The notes under the pieces are model-generated. The model saw nothing but the letters and a program-made list of their open reading frames with translations, had not been told where the DNA came from and made no database searches. A stretch of DNA of 64,000 nucleotides, taken from contig CALNVZ010003434.1 of the NCBI GenBank assembly GCA_940671915.1, positions 20,624,445 through 20,688,444 of the forward strand. The letters run 5' to 3'. Below, piece after piece: positions 1 through 11,565 of the stretch (position 1 is its first letter; every line of letters begins with the position of its first letter). The stretch is from Paracentrotus lividus. Its lineage: Eukaryota; Echinodermata; Echinoidea; Camarodonta; Echinidae. The position numbers and the translations under genes are program-made.

Positions 1-963
1 CCTATAATCGATAATTTGACATTCAATTTGGCATTAAGCCTACATAATCATATATCCTTTAAAATAAATAAAAATATTACGCATGGATGGAAAGTAAAAA
101 TAAAAACACAATAATATTTTTTTAATAATTTTTTTCTTTGAACCTGACCCATATTCCATATTCTTGTTTCCAAAATAACAATCGCCGGTTCTTCCTCGAC
201 CTGTATGCTTCCTAAAATATACACGGGATAATAAACATGAACTTGTGACCCGAGTTAACCTTTAACCCCAGCCTGACCTGGATGGTAAGCACATCCTCTG
301 TTTCTGAGCCGTGGGAATCGGACGAGGATCGGGACAGGTTATCCGGGATATCATCATCATTCATAAACTCAATCTATCCACCGCGATTGGCCTTCGAAAA
401 ATAATCGAATGAGAAAGTTTCTTTGGTATTATGGGATATCGGAAACATTTATCATGTTTATCGGTCACAGAGCTCTCAATTGGATGTGAAACAATGAGTT
501 TTTAAACTTTTGGAGGTGATTATAATTGAAGAATAATGCCATGATCGGATCTTGAACTAAAAAGAGAATGGGTATGGATAAACTATATAGGCACCAGGGA
601 TTGTCTGGTATTATATAGGGTCACCATGGTCATCGTGTCAAATCGTGTCCAACGAAAGGATAATCCTCCGTTACAGTCCTCCCATGCACAGCATTGCACG
701 AACAGAATCGATTTTACCAAAGAGGCAAAACAAAGAAGCCTTGTTACTTTTTGACCGTTCATCATGCTATGTAAGGCAACCGCAGTTATATTCCAATATT
801 CATGTGCAAGTATTATTAGTTAGTCAGCATTTTGAAAACGGGCATTTCAATAATGATCAAAATGTATTAGTTGTCATTAGACACCATCAAACAACAACAC
901 TCACTGGCTTGTAATAAATTAAAAACAGACCCTGTCCTCTCATACTAGTCATGATTTTTACAG
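1..963. other. Non-coding or unassigned stretch upstream of the 1-kb gene exons
   Basis: AT-rich sequence. Short open frames exist on both strands but none has coding-like residue use, good splice borders or a recognisable family. It may be intron or upstream sequence of the gene whose last exons lie at 1.0-1.8 kb. Confidence 0.4.
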
Positions 964-1100
964 TTACCCTATACTATAGACATGCTAGACTTGTCGGACC
1001 TCATTCACACCTACGAGACCGACTCCAAACCGACACCAGACGAACGAAACGATTACATTGACATAATGGCACAGTCACACAGGTCGTTTAGGGACGGTTT
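964..1100 (+). CDS. Candidate internal exon of an unrecognised gene
   Basis: An acceptor-like TTTTTACAG ends at 963 and opens a frame that reads LPYTIDMLDLSDLIHTYE, then a stretch rich in D, E, R and S ending in HRSFRDGLSG. The residue mix looks like real protein rather than chance translation. The next exon (from 1394) needs one leftover base, which fits a donor G|GTGTGAGT near 1105 or G|GTTTGT near 1097. A slightly better donor, GT|GTGAGT, would be out of phase, so the 3' border is uncertain. I do not recognise the protein. Confidence 0.35.
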
Positions 1101-1393
1101 GTCGGGTGTGAGTGTGACTGGAGTATTAGACTCGTGCTACCAGCCGGTCAGACCAATGAAATCTTGACCTACTATTATAAAATAACAACAAGTTGGACAG
1201 AATATTCGCGTTATTTTGCAGTTCATAAGACAATTGCCATCAAAGCTTGGAAGAGGCGGAAGACAATAATGACAATGGCTGGGAATCATCTTGAAGCAAT
1301 ATAGCGACACTAACTTAAATAGGTGGAAGTAGCCACTCAACTCTGGCATCCGGGACTTTACTTATCTAAACATGCCATCTCTATAATATACAG

Positions 1394-1827
1394 AATATGT
1401 TGTTATCACTGTAGAAAGTGTGGATGGGTCGGCTCGAGTAGCAATTAAAACATTTGATCCAGTTTACACAAAAGACGCAGAAATTATAGAACAAACAAAT
1501 CAGATGACTGTGAAGTATAAAACTACACAGACTTGGCCTATCATTACTGCCACCAGCTCCAAACACGTCCCGTATGATGATAAGTTATTGTCTCAAAGAT
1601 TTATTAAAGGTATGTTTAAGTGTCAATGTAAATTATTAAGAGCAGACTACTTTTTAAGTGGACCCGAATTGTTGTTGTTGTTTTTTTTTCCAGAAAGGCA
1701 AACGCCTACATCGGAGGCATTCATTCGGTTTTATGATGATGTCAATAAATCCTTGTCCCATATTGATCTATCAACACCAGTAATAGACAACAACACAGAC
1801 TATAATTCATGTGAACCATGCTTATGA
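1394..1827 (+). CDS. Last two exons of an unrecognised gene (1394-1609 and 1694-1827)
   Basis: Exon 1394-1609 follows the acceptor ATATACAG, and the frame is closed by a stop just upstream, as expected for a real exon start. It reads YVVITVESVDGSARVAIKTF and on to LLSQRFIK, then a donor G|GTATGT at 1610. An 84-bp intron with a T9-CCAG acceptor leads to the last exon, 1694-1827, whose first two bases complete a Glu codon in phase. The last exon encodes about 45 residues rich in Ser, Asp and Asn, ends in NSCEPCL and stops with TGA. A polyadenylation signal follows within 20 bases. There is no signal peptide, membrane segment or motif I can name. Phase agreement plus the AATAAA makes a real gene likely; function unknown. 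Confidence 0.5.
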
Positions 1828-1843
1828 TTTGTATATCAGAATC

Positions 1844-1849
1844 AATAAA
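1844..1849 (+). terminator. Polyadenylation signal AATAAA
   Basis: A canonical AATAAA lies 17 bases after the TGA stop of the upstream exon and is followed by a T-rich and GT-containing stretch, so the 3' UTR would be very short. Confidence 0.5.
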
Positions 1850-2179
1850 GGATAAAGTGTGTTTTTTTCCCCCTTCTTCTGATATCACGCAAGCTTTATT
1901 TTGATGACGTCACTCCCAGGCGCAGAGCAATAACAGCCCTGGTTGTGGTGTTGTTGATACAGTACACAAATATATATTTATCCTCCGCGATTGCTTTCAA
2001 ACACTTGAGGACCAGGTTCCCCGCCCACTAAACCAACCTCGTACAGGACATGGAAAATAACTCATGACGGCACAAGAGTGTGAAAAGACAACAGAGCTTC
2101 TAGTTCAAGAGATCTTTCCTTTTTATTATTTGGACAGAGTCCCGTCTGCAAATAATAAGGAATAATCGGTGACAGTCTT

Positions 2180-2400
2180 TTGCTTTGGATGAGTGATGAA
2201 GGGTCTCTGGTCACGCCAAAATTGTCAAAATCTTGTTCAAAATCATTCTCAAAGTTCGTGAAGGTATTCCGTGACCTACATGTACGTGAATACAGGCCTA
2301 TACGCTATAATGCATCATCACTTGATGTGTCCCACAAGGAGTCGTACTGGGACCAATGTTATTTTAAGTTCAGCTATACACACCCATGAACCGGGTTCGT
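2180..2400 (+). mobile_element. Fossil reverse transcriptase fragment (CR1/L2-like)
   Basis: In the frame ending near 2385 the sequence reads CVPQGVVLGPMLF, then a stop, then VQLYTP. This matches the GVPQGSVLGPxLFxLYT block of CR1/L2 reverse transcriptases. In-frame stops on both sides mark a dead fragment. No other reverse transcriptase block could be placed around it. Confidence 0.6.
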
Positions 2401-2889
2401 GTTTAAGACTTGGATTTCATTAAAGGCCTATACAATATAGAAACTGATGTGTGCATTATGTGTGTCAAACTGTGATTCGTATTCGGGTCTATATCCTGGA
2501 CAAAAAGTCCGGAAACTGGAAATTACATTAACCTTAGAATAAAACACTTTTATACACTAATAGATGTAGCATTCACGAGAATAATGAATTTCCATTTGGC
2601 ATGCTTGTCCTAACAGGTACAAAACATGTTTGTCTCTGTCTGCTCATGACATTTTAGATTTGTTGTTGAAAATATCCGCCGATTTTGGTGAGAGTGTACA
2701 AGACCATGAAACTAATAATTTTGTATCATTTTTTCTCCAAATACCAATGATTCCAATCAACAGAATCAACCAACCATAATTGTTATCCAATTCACTTGAA
2801 AGGTTTCCATTATTCTTTGCTTGAAGTATGACGAATGAAATAAATGAAGGAAGAAGGTCAAAGCGTGTGTTACCTAAACAATTCCAAGA
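2401..2889. other. No feature seen
   Basis: AT-rich sequence without a supported gene or repeat between the retrotransposon scrap and the repeats that begin near 2.89 kb. Confidence 0.4.
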
Positions 2890-2946
2890 TAATACTTCTT
2901 TAGTATGTGCCCTTCAAATATCAAGCACATATTTATTCACCTGCCT

Positions 2947-2947
2947 G

Positions 2948-2986
<39 letters not shown>
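2947..2986. repeat. (TA)n(TG)n microsatellite
   Basis: A short TA run passes directly into about 14 TG dinucleotides. Confidence 0.95.
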
Positions 2987-2989
<3 letters not shown>

Positions 2990-3383
2990 GGTATTTGTTA
3001 ATTTGTTAATTTTTGTCTGCACTGTTACCTTTTCCCTACTATCTTGTACTTACGTAAATATACATTGTTGTAAGTTGTCATTTTCTAATGCACACATGCG
3101 CTTAGAGCACCTATCTTTTGGTGGATTTAGCGCATAAGAAGTCTCATATATTATTATTATTATTATTATATATTTATTTATTTATTTATATATATATATC
3201 TTCCTATTTTCGTCCTTAAGGCGAATTTCTTTGTTTCCTCCTTTTATATCGCCCCAACTAACCCTATCCCTAACCCTATAGAATTGGCGTTAAGGGGAAT
3301 TTTTCGCCTATAGAAAGTCGCTAAGGGGAATCCTGACTGAATAAAGCTATTGTTCTCAGTTCCCCTTAAGGCCCGTTTTAGTA

Positions 3384-3386
<3 letters not shown>

Positions 3387-3477
<91 letters not shown>

Positions 3478-3489
3478 CCCTATATATAT
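3387..3489. repeat. Long (AT)n microsatellite
   Basis: About 88 bp of perfect AT, then GGGCCC, then a short TA run. It is self-complementary and likely to be length-variable. It sits within the 187-bp-period repeat described next. Confidence 0.95.
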
Positions 3490-3490
3490 A

Positions 3491-3805
3491 GTTTTGCGTC
3501 TTACATCATTTCTAGTTTCGTTTCAATAAACGAAAGTGCATTTTATAGCAAAAACTTCTGTTTGGAACGAGAGGTCTAAATGTCATGGTATCGATGCCAA
3601 GATAGTATTTCAAATATCATGCACATTATTTATTCACCTCTCTGCTTTTCCATAGGCAGTACCCAAACAAATTTAAAGTTTTGTATTTTACGCCATTTCT
3701 AGTTTCGTTTCGATAGAAATTAAAAGCATTACAGCAATAGTTTCTGTTTGTAACGAGAGGTCTAAGTGTCATTAAATCGATGCCGAGATACTACAGTATT
3801 CGAAT
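3491..3805. repeat. Two-copy direct repeat, period about 187 bp
   Basis: Copies start at 3491 and 3678. They share CATTTCTAGTTTCGTTTC, CTGTTTG and AACGAGAGGTCTAA, with point differences. The last part of the unit (CAAATATCAxGCACATxxTTTATTCACCT) also occurs at about 2915-2945, before the AT microsatellite, so a third, split copy is likely. Confidence 0.7.
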
Positions 3806-4067
3806 AAAGCATGGTGGACAGTTAGTTCGTAAAATTAACAACCTAAAGTAAAGGCAATAGAGATCCAAGAATACTTCCAAGACGATTCATAGCACAGTCA
3901 CACTGAGACCAATTATAAACCGACCAAATAATTACACTACCATGAATGATGGCGAGTTAGGGGTTGGTGTGTAGTTGGTCTGGGGTCAATTTCAAGGTGT
4001 GGCTGGGTTAATACGTCCGCAGCCAAGACGGAGATTGAAGCATCTGGTTCCTTATAGGAAAGTGACT

Positions 4068-4690
4068 CATGGGTCAGACCCTGCCAAATAGACTTCCATC
4101 AATGACTGTGAATCAAATCCGATCCTTCGCTGAGGACTTCTGACATAGCATCCGACAAGTCAATGAAAGTCAGATGAAGACAACAAGTACCTAATGTAGG
4201 ATCAGGTAATTGGGGTTGAGGGATTGAAACATTCTGCGTTCGAGTCATGGGTCAACCTTGCCAGACAGACTTCCAGCAATGACTGTGAATCAAACTTCCT
4301 TCGATGAGGAATACTGACATAGCATCCGACAAGTCAATAAAATTCAGACGAATGTCCGATCAGGTAATTAAGGTAAGAGATTCAAGCATATAGGATGGGT
4401 ATCCGTTGTGAATCATGGGCCAGACTTTGCCAGACAGACTTCCAGCAATGACTGTAAATGAAATCCTATCTTTTGCTGAGGATTTCTGACATTGCATCTG
4501 ACAAGTCAATGAAAGTCAAATGAAGACAAATCCGCAAATGTTGATCTGGTATAGATTTTAAGTGAATCAAGAAAAGTATAGAGCATGTATTTGTTGCAAA
4601 GATTGATTTTGGCACATAATTCCGAACCTTCTCTCAGGATTCCTGACATAGCATCCGACAAGTCGATAAAACTGATTGAAATCCGACGAT
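4068..4690. repeat. Degenerate minisatellite, about 3.5 units of 167-180 bp
   Basis: The start CATGGGTCAGACxxTGCCA recurs at 4068, 4246 and 4413, and a fourth unit is recognisable from about 4597 by the block TGACATAGCATCCGACAAGT. Unit length varies by about 10 bp because of indels. Confidence 0.8.
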
Positions 4691-7600
4691 TGACGGATTT
4701 AATAGGGTACTTATCCGTTAAGATATCGCTTCATATAATTTAGTTTGACTTCTATAACCATCTATATAGAAAGTGATATGGCGATTATCAACGTTCTCAT
4801 CACCCGAAAGGGGTTTTGTCATGCTTTTAATAACACTGATTATAATCACTTTTGGAAGTTTCGACGATGTACAGGTTTATGGTTACAAAACTTGAATCAT
4901 AATGCGTTATTTTTTATTATTAGACATTATCTTTGGTTCAGACATAATGGGCCAGTTATTGCGGTGATTAGCCAAGTCAATTTTATTGTTGACTAAAAAG
5001 TGAATGTGTTCCCCATAGTAACAAAATACATTAATCAGTTTCATGTACGTAGTCACATAATACCTGAAAATGGTATCAATTCCGAATGTGGAATTATCTT
5101 CCTTTGCATTATTGGTCCTTTTGGTGAAGCATGATACCATTGCAGTGCAGTTTATTATCAATATTTTGTTATAACTACTGTAACAGCAAATCTTGGAAGT
5201 TAGTATTCCACATATTTCATTTATATTGCTGTTTATTACTACGAAGAAAAATAAATCTCTCTCGGAAATGTCTTTGGCACTTATGTAGGCTAGCCTATAA
5301 TTAACAAATTATAGACGTTTAAAGGCAAAGTTTCCACAAAGTCATGAAACCACATTGTACAGTATCCTGTTTGCATAGACTATAAAATGAATATAATTGC
5401 TGGTCATGGCTAGAAAATAAAAGCCCTGAACACCAAACTGTGCGGTCAATTTGGTCAAGGATCAGTCACACTCAATGCATACTAACCAAACCGACAAGTA
5501 CTACACATCTTGACCAATGGTGCTAATACAGTTTTCAATACGGTCTGGTGTTGGTATAACCAGTGTGAACGAGTGTATCTATAGGCTGGTGACAGCATTA
5601 GAACAGAAAACTCTTTCAAAGTTGGGTTATGACAAAGTTCTCGAGAGCGATCTGTTTAACAGGGTTTTCTTCCCCGCCTCCATCAGCTGGTAAGCACATT
5701 TAGGCAGTTCAGGAGGAGAAGGACGTTATGGGATGTACCTCAACACGGAGATTAGGACCTTCTTCCTCTCAGGACACATTATATGTGAACTTGTCAGTCA
5801 GTACTGAGCATGAACTCTTGACCCTACTGAAACAGACTGACATTGTTTCTTTTCTATAAATGGCTTTTCCATTTGTATATTTACCTCCACCACATCACCA
5901 GATGTAGACTGAACATGTTGGTAGTTTTGCCATTTTGCTGTATTATACCGCTTGGAATTTCCATAATGGTACAAAAATATTATACACCAAATGTAGACAT
6001 CATAAGACAGAATGAGGAACACTCAAAAACATACGAGCATTTTTTTGTGTGTGAATGACACTGTTTTTAGACTTTTTGCTATTCACCGAAAACACTTTCA
6101 GCGAGAAAAAAAAACAACAACAAATAAAATGTTCGTACTTCTCAAAGCAGGGGCCAAAGAATTAGAATGAATTGCTTAAAGAATATAGCTTGAATACAGA
6201 CAAATTGGCTGGATAGGGGGCCCAGCCGAGAATTTTCCGATTTTAATATGGACAATCAAAATTATAGGGGCGCGTCTCTTGCGCCCCCGTCTGGATCTGC
6301 CACTTTACTAGGCTGCAAAGAGTGCAAAAGAGTGGAAGTTTCATATAATCATTGACCTGATTTACATTTGATGATCCCTCCTTCGGCGATTTAAGAAGTT
6401 AACATTGTTTAATGAAACTTCATTGAATCATTTCAGGGTGGGGCACTTGGCCACGACTAAACTTTTAATTACAGTGGTTAATGGCAGGTGTATTGATACT
6501 GCATAGCTCAGGTAAAAAGGAAATGAACCTTGCCAAATCTGATTTCTATTTTCCTGTTTCCGAGTGCTCTTCTTCATCAATTCGATAACACCTCAGCCAC
6601 ACAGCCGCTTCGACACCAGTCTCCAACAAACTTTTGTCATTGAAGTTGCGTGCAATGTATTGTTGTTGAGGTATTAAGTTTTTTGGTTGTGACCTGGTTA
6701 TCAACATGGCTAGACTAACAACAGGGACAGTTGTTAATTGCATTCAGAATGAACGAGACAAGATAAATGACGCTGATATTTCAGTGATCATGTTTGGTTC
6801 TCAGTAAACCAGTTTCGCTATCAAGAATATTAGCCCGTCCAGTTTCTGCACTATTCCATTTTTCTTTCGATACAGAGGTTGTTAACTTCAACTGCAATAT
6901 CCAAATAATAATCTGATAATGGTGAAGTTAACAATTAAGCTTATATCATTGATAACATTATCAACAGTACTTTTACTTTCGATCTGCATAATGTTATCAT
7001 TCTAAAAACTAAATGTACATGCATGTAGGCCTACATTTTCTTGTATTTTATGTATATAACTACCGAAAATGCTGATAATAATTTCTGATACTGCATTGCA
7101 ATTTTGATGGCATTACTTTCATAATCCTACATTAATCATGTTCACATGGATTTGTCAATTACATTGCAATAGGCCCAACTATTGTTGAACAAAAATTAAA
7201 ATATGTTGCCGGATGTGACAGTAGCAGAAATGAAAGCTAAATGTGCTAAAAACAATGTAAGCCTTACTGAAATATGAACATAACATCCTACAGAAAAACA
7301 AAATTCAGAGAATTAGCCTATACTATTTTTTTTTTTTAGAGGAACTGGTAACAAAGTGAAAAGAAACGGGAAGATGTTACATAACTTTTAAATAACGATT
7401 TGAACCTACTTCTATATGATGATAGTTTCGGAAAAGCAAAGTCCTAACGAAAATGTATATACGTGGGACTGGCATTAATGAATTATTAATTGCCCATTTT
7501 CAACCTAGTATAAAATCAAGGACACCCCCAATACGTCCTTCCAATGGAACACTGGTCAATAAGGGGATAATGAGTGCCCATTAAATTAACCACAACAATC

Positions 7601-9999
7601 CCAAACCTTTCCCATTAAACCTAAATGGCTTTGCAATATTTCACCCCCATTCAAATCGCTGTAATAATCGATGTATCGTTGCACACTGTGGCACAATAAC
7701 AATACGTCCGCTATTTCTTCGTTTCCTTTCCGTGATAAATCAATACAAGAAATAGCTGGTACGCAGCTCTCGATACAATGCAAGCAACCACTTAAAATCA
7801 ATAAATGTTTACACACTATTTATTCCTTGCAATCTCTTGTTTTTATCTAAGACTATACCCCCACGTGATTGCATGCCAATCCACGCACGCCAGGTTTGTA
7901 TTGGGATACCAAAAAACAATAAGTGTTTATCATTAAAACCTGTTGGTTTGAAGTTACCGGTGTTGTGCAATAAAATAAATGAACAAATAAGAAAGGACTA
8001 CTAAAATCAACAGCATACCAAATTTGTTGCGACAAACAGAATTGTCTTTGAATTTCTTGTAGGCTTAGAAAACACAACTTAATTAGTAGCCTAGTCAGAA
8101 GATTAATTGATATCCAAATCCAATGTAACTTTAGCAAGTTCGAAACACTTGATTTCCCACAAAACAATGGCATCGTCAATTATTGTCATTCACAATAAAA
8201 TCTAATTACTATAAAAATGCCATTACGTGATAATTTGTATTAGTCGCCTATAATGTTGCGTGGTTTATATCGCTTGGCTAACCATCTTCAACCCACTTGC
8301 ATACTACGAATAATTACGGGAAATATTTATAATTAAAATGGGGTTGCGACACGTTCATGACTCCTACATAATTCCTAGTAATTAATCAACCGATTGAGGA
8401 CAACTTGTCATGTCTACCACATCTATCAATCATTTTAGAATAATCAACAAAATCATTTTTCAATGATAATCTATTGTTATTCAATTTAAACCTTATGTTT
8501 ATGGCACATGAGTTATGTAAGTGTAACATCAGTACATAATGTAACGAATATTCGATATTACTCAAGGGGGGGGGGGTTATCACAAACCTCTTCAAGTAAA
8601 CAATGGCCCACATAATTATACAGCCTCTTCAAATGGCCCACATACTTCATGTATAAAGTTAAGGCCAAGGCCATTTACCATAAAATATTTAAGAAAATCT
8701 GTGAATGTGCATAAGTGGGGCAAATGTGACAGCCATAATGACTTTGACATTGTCTCAATATTAAATTGTTATCATATTGACTAATGTTTCACCAGATATA
8801 TGATTATGATATCAAAAGCAAACATAACGTACAAGGGGACGTGCGGTTCTACCACATACTATTGCAAGGTTTGTAATAGTAATCTAATTATAGGAATATA
8901 ACTCATGCTGTAATGAAACAATGGTAATCATTAATCATATCAATTAACAAGATTAATACAATTAATTATGATTATTAATTGTATTGCTTTTATTATTCAT
9001 TAATTTCTACAAATTGATAAATAATACAACCATCACTTTCCATTGTTGTATATTCTTCTGAAAAAAAGAATTGCACAGTAATTTTGTATAATGTGAATGG
9101 AAAGTGTAATTTGACCGTTACATCAGTATCTAGATCGTCCAACTTTAAACTGACCGAAATCGAGTGTGTACTAAGTATATTTTAAACGACGCCGAGAGAT
9201 ATTTGACGACGTGAAGAGGGTTTAGAATCAGATTATCTTCGTATTTCCAATTGTTGTGCTGTCTTCGAGAATAAGGAAGGTAGACGTAATCCTAAGCGAC
9301 ACAACTTGTATCATGTATCCTTCTTCTGTGACGACAAAGGACTCACTAAACTTATAAGAAGATTCATGTACTAGTGAATGAAGTAAGGACGTACTGTGAG
9401 AATTATAAGGAAATTGACACCAAATTTGCATCATAATACCTTTAACTGACACTATAAATCTTTCCAAGACCCTTAATTCTGGTCCTATAGTGCCAAGATT
9501 GTTCTATTTCGTCACCTATTTTGAAACCTATTGTGTAAGAATAAAAGAACATGGCACAAAATGTGCATCATAATGCCACCAGGCGCGATACCAATTCTGG
9601 TGCTGTATTATGGCCGAGATTAATCTATTTGAGAGATACAAAATTAAATTGTTTACAATTGCAATTGGTTCCTGGGGCCATTCTCCAAACAGATGATGCC
9701 ATACGTTGTCACATTAACCCCAAAAGTAAAATGGCTCAACGTTTGAAAATATGACCATGTGCATATTCATGTACATATTATTACGAGGAAAGAAAGAACA
9801 GGGTATACCCTCAGAATAATAATAATAAAAACGTTCTAGGTTTTGCACGCCGTCCCATCTCCATATCATGTCCCAGGGCAATTCTTTATCTGTAATGCAA
9901 TCACACAATATTTTCTCTGTGTGCCTATGGATAATTTGGACAATAAATCTTCCCGTTTCGTAGAGCAAAAGTCAAGTACATCATAAATACGTGCTCCGT
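4691..9999. other. Long AT-rich intergenic stretch, no gene supported
   Basis: Open frames of up to about 108 codons occur on both strands, overlap one another and have the skewed residues of translated AT-rich DNA; none has convincing splice sites or family features. At about 6190-6310 a GCGCCCCC...CTGGATCTGCCACT segment resembles the end of a miniature hAT-type element, but its partner end is unclear. Confidence 0.5.
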
Positions 10000-10019
10000 C
10001 CCCCCCCCCCCCCCCCCCC
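10000..10019. repeat. C20 homopolymer
   Basis: Twenty consecutive C residues on the + strand. The complementary G20 could form a quadruplex, and the length may be unreliable in sequencing. Confidence 0.95.
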
Positions 10020-11431
10020 GTACCCCTGATCATTAATACGACCCCATGAGGAGAACGCTTTCTTCCAGTCCAGCCCTCAAATCCAGGCCATTTAATTTCT
10101 ATGATTGAGGTCTTTGATGATGAAAAGATGATGCTTACATTATGATTACATCCATTTTTACTATTGTTGTGTACGACCAAGAAAGTTCAATTGCATCGCC
10201 TGAAGGGTAATAGTAATTATAATCCGTTTACGAAGATAAATGAGCGATTCATTGTGCGAGGAATATTGCGTTATGTCGGCCATCACTGAATGATCCAAGC
10301 ATCTCGAGTCTTTAAAAGAAGACTATACAGTCTAAACAGGTGAGGTCACAAATAATCATGGAAATCAAATTGCTTTCGACAAGGATGATATTTCATCAAA
10401 GTGCAAGATTTTTTTTTGTGGAAAAGAAAAATGAACCCATTCGGGGTGCTATACATTTGTTGTAAAGTTGAAGAACGCCATATTCATCTGACAATTTTAA
10501 CTTCGACAACGCTATTTCGTCAACACGAAACGTCGCGTCGTTAGAAATGACGAATCGTCACAGGGGTCATTGTTCGTAAAGGTCGTCATCAATGGCACAA
10601 TTGATGCCAATCAAAATGTAATTGCCATCGTATTCATTACTTGAATTTAAAAATAAATACCTGTACATAATCATACAGTGTAATTTAAAGTGAAGGCAAT
10701 AGTGATTGTTGTGTGAATGTTGTCAGAAAAAAATTGTACCAAAGTGGATGCTCGGCGTCCCTTTACCATATTTTCCCAAATCAAAATACCATAAAATTTT
10801 GTAAAATGGCAGGCTTGAGGTTCTACTCATACAGAAGTTCTCTCCATGATCATGTTGATAAAATTAATGTATGTATATGAATATTACTATTTTGGTAAAC
10901 TGTCCATTAATGTGCTCTTTAAATAAAATCATATATTATTTCGTGCCACCTCAAACCAAATCATATATTAATTGAAATGGTAAAGAATAACGTTCGAAGG
11001 GATGGGGTGAAAGAAAAGTCAATTTCCAAAGTGTTCATATCTAGGCCTCTCCTTTCTTTAGCCTGAAATATGGAGTAAAACTATCAAATGCAGTGGTTAC
11101 CCTGGAAACTTTTAGTCATACACCAAAGAAACGGGGCTGCTTTTTGAATGTCTGGCAGTTGCAGTCTTGCCTCAGTCTAGCCGTCAGTACTCCAGGGTCC
11201 ACAAAATAATTCATCAGCAAATGTATTTATACATGAGATCTCCAAAATACCCCTGGGTCCCTTGCAGAACATAAAGGGAAGCTGACGAGAGTGAATGTTT
11301 TAATAAATTCTGGACGAATCACATTTATATTCTCATGCTATCCCCATGGCAACGCTGACGATGAATGATGTAATTGAATAAATGATATTGTTTTATATCA
11401 AATAAATGTAAATTATAAAATTAAAAAGTCT
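10020..11431. other. No feature seen
   Basis: AT-rich sequence with no supported gene, RNA or repeat. Confidence 0.4.
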
Positions 11432-11565
11432 GGGGCCTGTTTCTCAAAACCGTCATAAGTCTAATTTCTTGGATAACCCATAGGGACATGTGTTGTAGAA
11501 TTAACACGCATTTCAATGGGATGTCCACGGAATTAGACTTATGACGGTTTCAAGAAACAGACCCC
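11432..11565. mobile_element. 134-bp palindromic miniature element (MITE-like hairpin)
   Basis: The left arm GGGGCCTGTTTCTCAAAACC and following CGTCATAAGTCTAATT are mirrored at the right end as AATTAGACTTATGACGGTTT and AAGAAACAGACCCC. The arms are about 40 bp with few mismatches. No clear target duplication was seen. Confidence 0.75.

Noticed and set aside
583-914. Open frames of 60-89 codons on both strands near 0.6-0.9 kb
   Set aside because: They overlap each other on opposite strands, have no splice borders matching the exon at 964, and show no coding-like pattern.
3258-3285. CCCTAACCCTAT-like words suggesting an internal telomere repeat
   Set aside because: Only two imperfect units. 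Similar TTAGGG-like scraps near 26.82 kb and 38.32 kb are equally short, so chance is enough.
6190-6310. Possible hAT-type MITE (GCGCCCCC...CTGGATCTGCCACT)
   Set aside because: Only one end resembles the family; the other end and the 8-bp duplication are not visible.
7853-8179. 108-codon frame on the - strand
   Set aside because: Composition is that of translated AT-rich DNA (Leu, Ile, Phe, Ser), with no family feature and no neighbouring exon.
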